7,301 nt of DNA from Bacteroidota bacterium (GTDB lineage Bacteria; Bacteroidota; Bacteroidia; NS11-12g; UBA9320). The translations under genes and the position numbers were made by a program. A model generated the notes under the pieces. The model was not told where the DNA came from. It did not search any database and worked only from the letters and a program-made list of their open reading frames with translations. Positions 6,952-7,301 of the stretch are shown piece after piece; position 1 is the first letter of the stretch, and the number at the start of each line of letters is the position of its first letter. The stretch is taken from positions 1 through 7,301 of the forward strand of contig CANMPY010000090.1 in NCBI GenBank assembly GCA_947499775.1, in the 5' to 3' direction.

Positions 6952-7301
6952 GTGTGTAGCTGTGTATTAAATTAATTAAATTTCAAAGGATTAGCTTTTT
7001 TTTAAGGGCCTTTGTAATCGGGCTGTAAAGATTGAATAAAAATTCACATAAAAAAATTTATTTATGCTTGCTTTTTAACAAATTTTTAACACTGTACAAA
7101 TTGGGTTATTGAAGCTTAGTAATTACTCGAATACAGAATGCTTATTATTAATTAATTGCTTAATAAAATTGACCTTTCGAGCCGTTTATTTTTCTGTATT
7201 TTTTTTAATTATCAACTAAAAGTTTAATTAAAAAAAATAATAAAAGGAGTGTTAGGTAATTTGAGTTTTCTGTAAAGCTAAAGGCAGTCTAAAATTTTAG
7301 A
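6952..7301. other. AT-rich stretch without a gene upstream of dnaA
   Basis: I find no convincing coding frame or RNA gene in these 350 bases. By hand count 7021-7260 is about 22% G+C, clearly below the neighbouring genes. It must hold the dnaA promoter, but no full TAnnTTTG match is found on the minus strand; the nearest are AATCCTTTG-like and AAAATTTG-like sites. There is no perfect DnaA box (TTATCCACA). The best is TAATACACA on the minus strand at 6961-6969, two mismatches away, just 9 nt upstream of the dnaA start. TTAATTAA palindromes and A or T runs are frequent. An origin or regulatory role is possible but not shown. Confidence 0.6.

Noticed and set aside
6961..6969. DnaA box
   Set aside because: TAATACACA differs from TTATCCACA at two positions and stands alone, so it is mentioned under the upstream region but not annotated as a binding site.
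7047..7066. Inverted repeat CATAAA...TTTATG in the dnaA upstream region
   Set aside because: Arms of six A/T-rich pairs around an 8-nt loop are weak and expected by chance at this base composition; there is no T run that would make it a terminator.
7243..7275. AAAGGAG followed by GTG and TTG codons on the plus strand, seen as a possible ribosome site for a gene running right
   Set aside because: The frame starting at GTG closes within a few codons (TAA at about 7273), and the other candidates have no ATG at a usable distance.

Overview
The window looks like chromosomal DNA from a member of the Bacteroidota. Three things point there: DnaA and the flippase read like versions from that phylum, the DNA is AT-rich, and the promoter-like sites match the Bacteroidota -7 element TAnnTTTG instead of a sigma-70 -10 box. 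Shine-Dalgarno sequences are mostly absent, which also fits. The genus cannot be told from this sequence. All six genes I can support lie on the minus strand, so transcription runs from the right edge to the left.

Right part (about 5.4-7.3 kb). A 350-base, very AT-rich stretch without a gene (6952-7301) precedes dnaA (6951-5518), the replication initiator. A strong intrinsic hairpin (5512-5487) directly after the dnaA stop codon ends that transcription unit. A small four-helix membrane protein of unknown function follows (5414-4923), with its own -7-like element.

Middle (3476-4810). A complete kynurenine 3-monooxygenase gene (kmo) encodes an FAD enzyme of tryptophan breakdown and de novo NAD synthesis. 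No other kynurenine-pathway gene is in view.

Left part (1-3422). Three genes form a surface-polysaccharide export and assembly set. They are a Wzx-type flippase with an apparent TTG start, a Wzz-type chain-length regulator (polysaccharide co-polymerase) without a kinase domain, and an O-antigen ligase/polymerase-family (Wzy_C) protein that runs off the left edge. The last one fills positions 1-1018 as an unbroken minus-strand frame of 339 codons. The Wzz and Wzy genes are only 2 nt apart and are probably translationally coupled. Together the three fit the Wzx/Wzy-dependent pathway: flip lipid-linked repeat units, polymerise them outside the inner membrane, and set chain length. No glycosyltransferases, outer-membrane export genes or tyrosine kinase are visible, so the rest of the locus, if there is one, lies beyond the left edge or elsewhere.

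I see no mobile element, CRISPR array, tRNA or rRNA, and no clear case for a novel multi-gene system. The points most worth checking are the -7 elements lying almost on top of start codons, the unknown membrane gene beside dnaA, the gene-free AT-rich stretch upstream of dnaA, and the placement of kmo next to polysaccharide genes.
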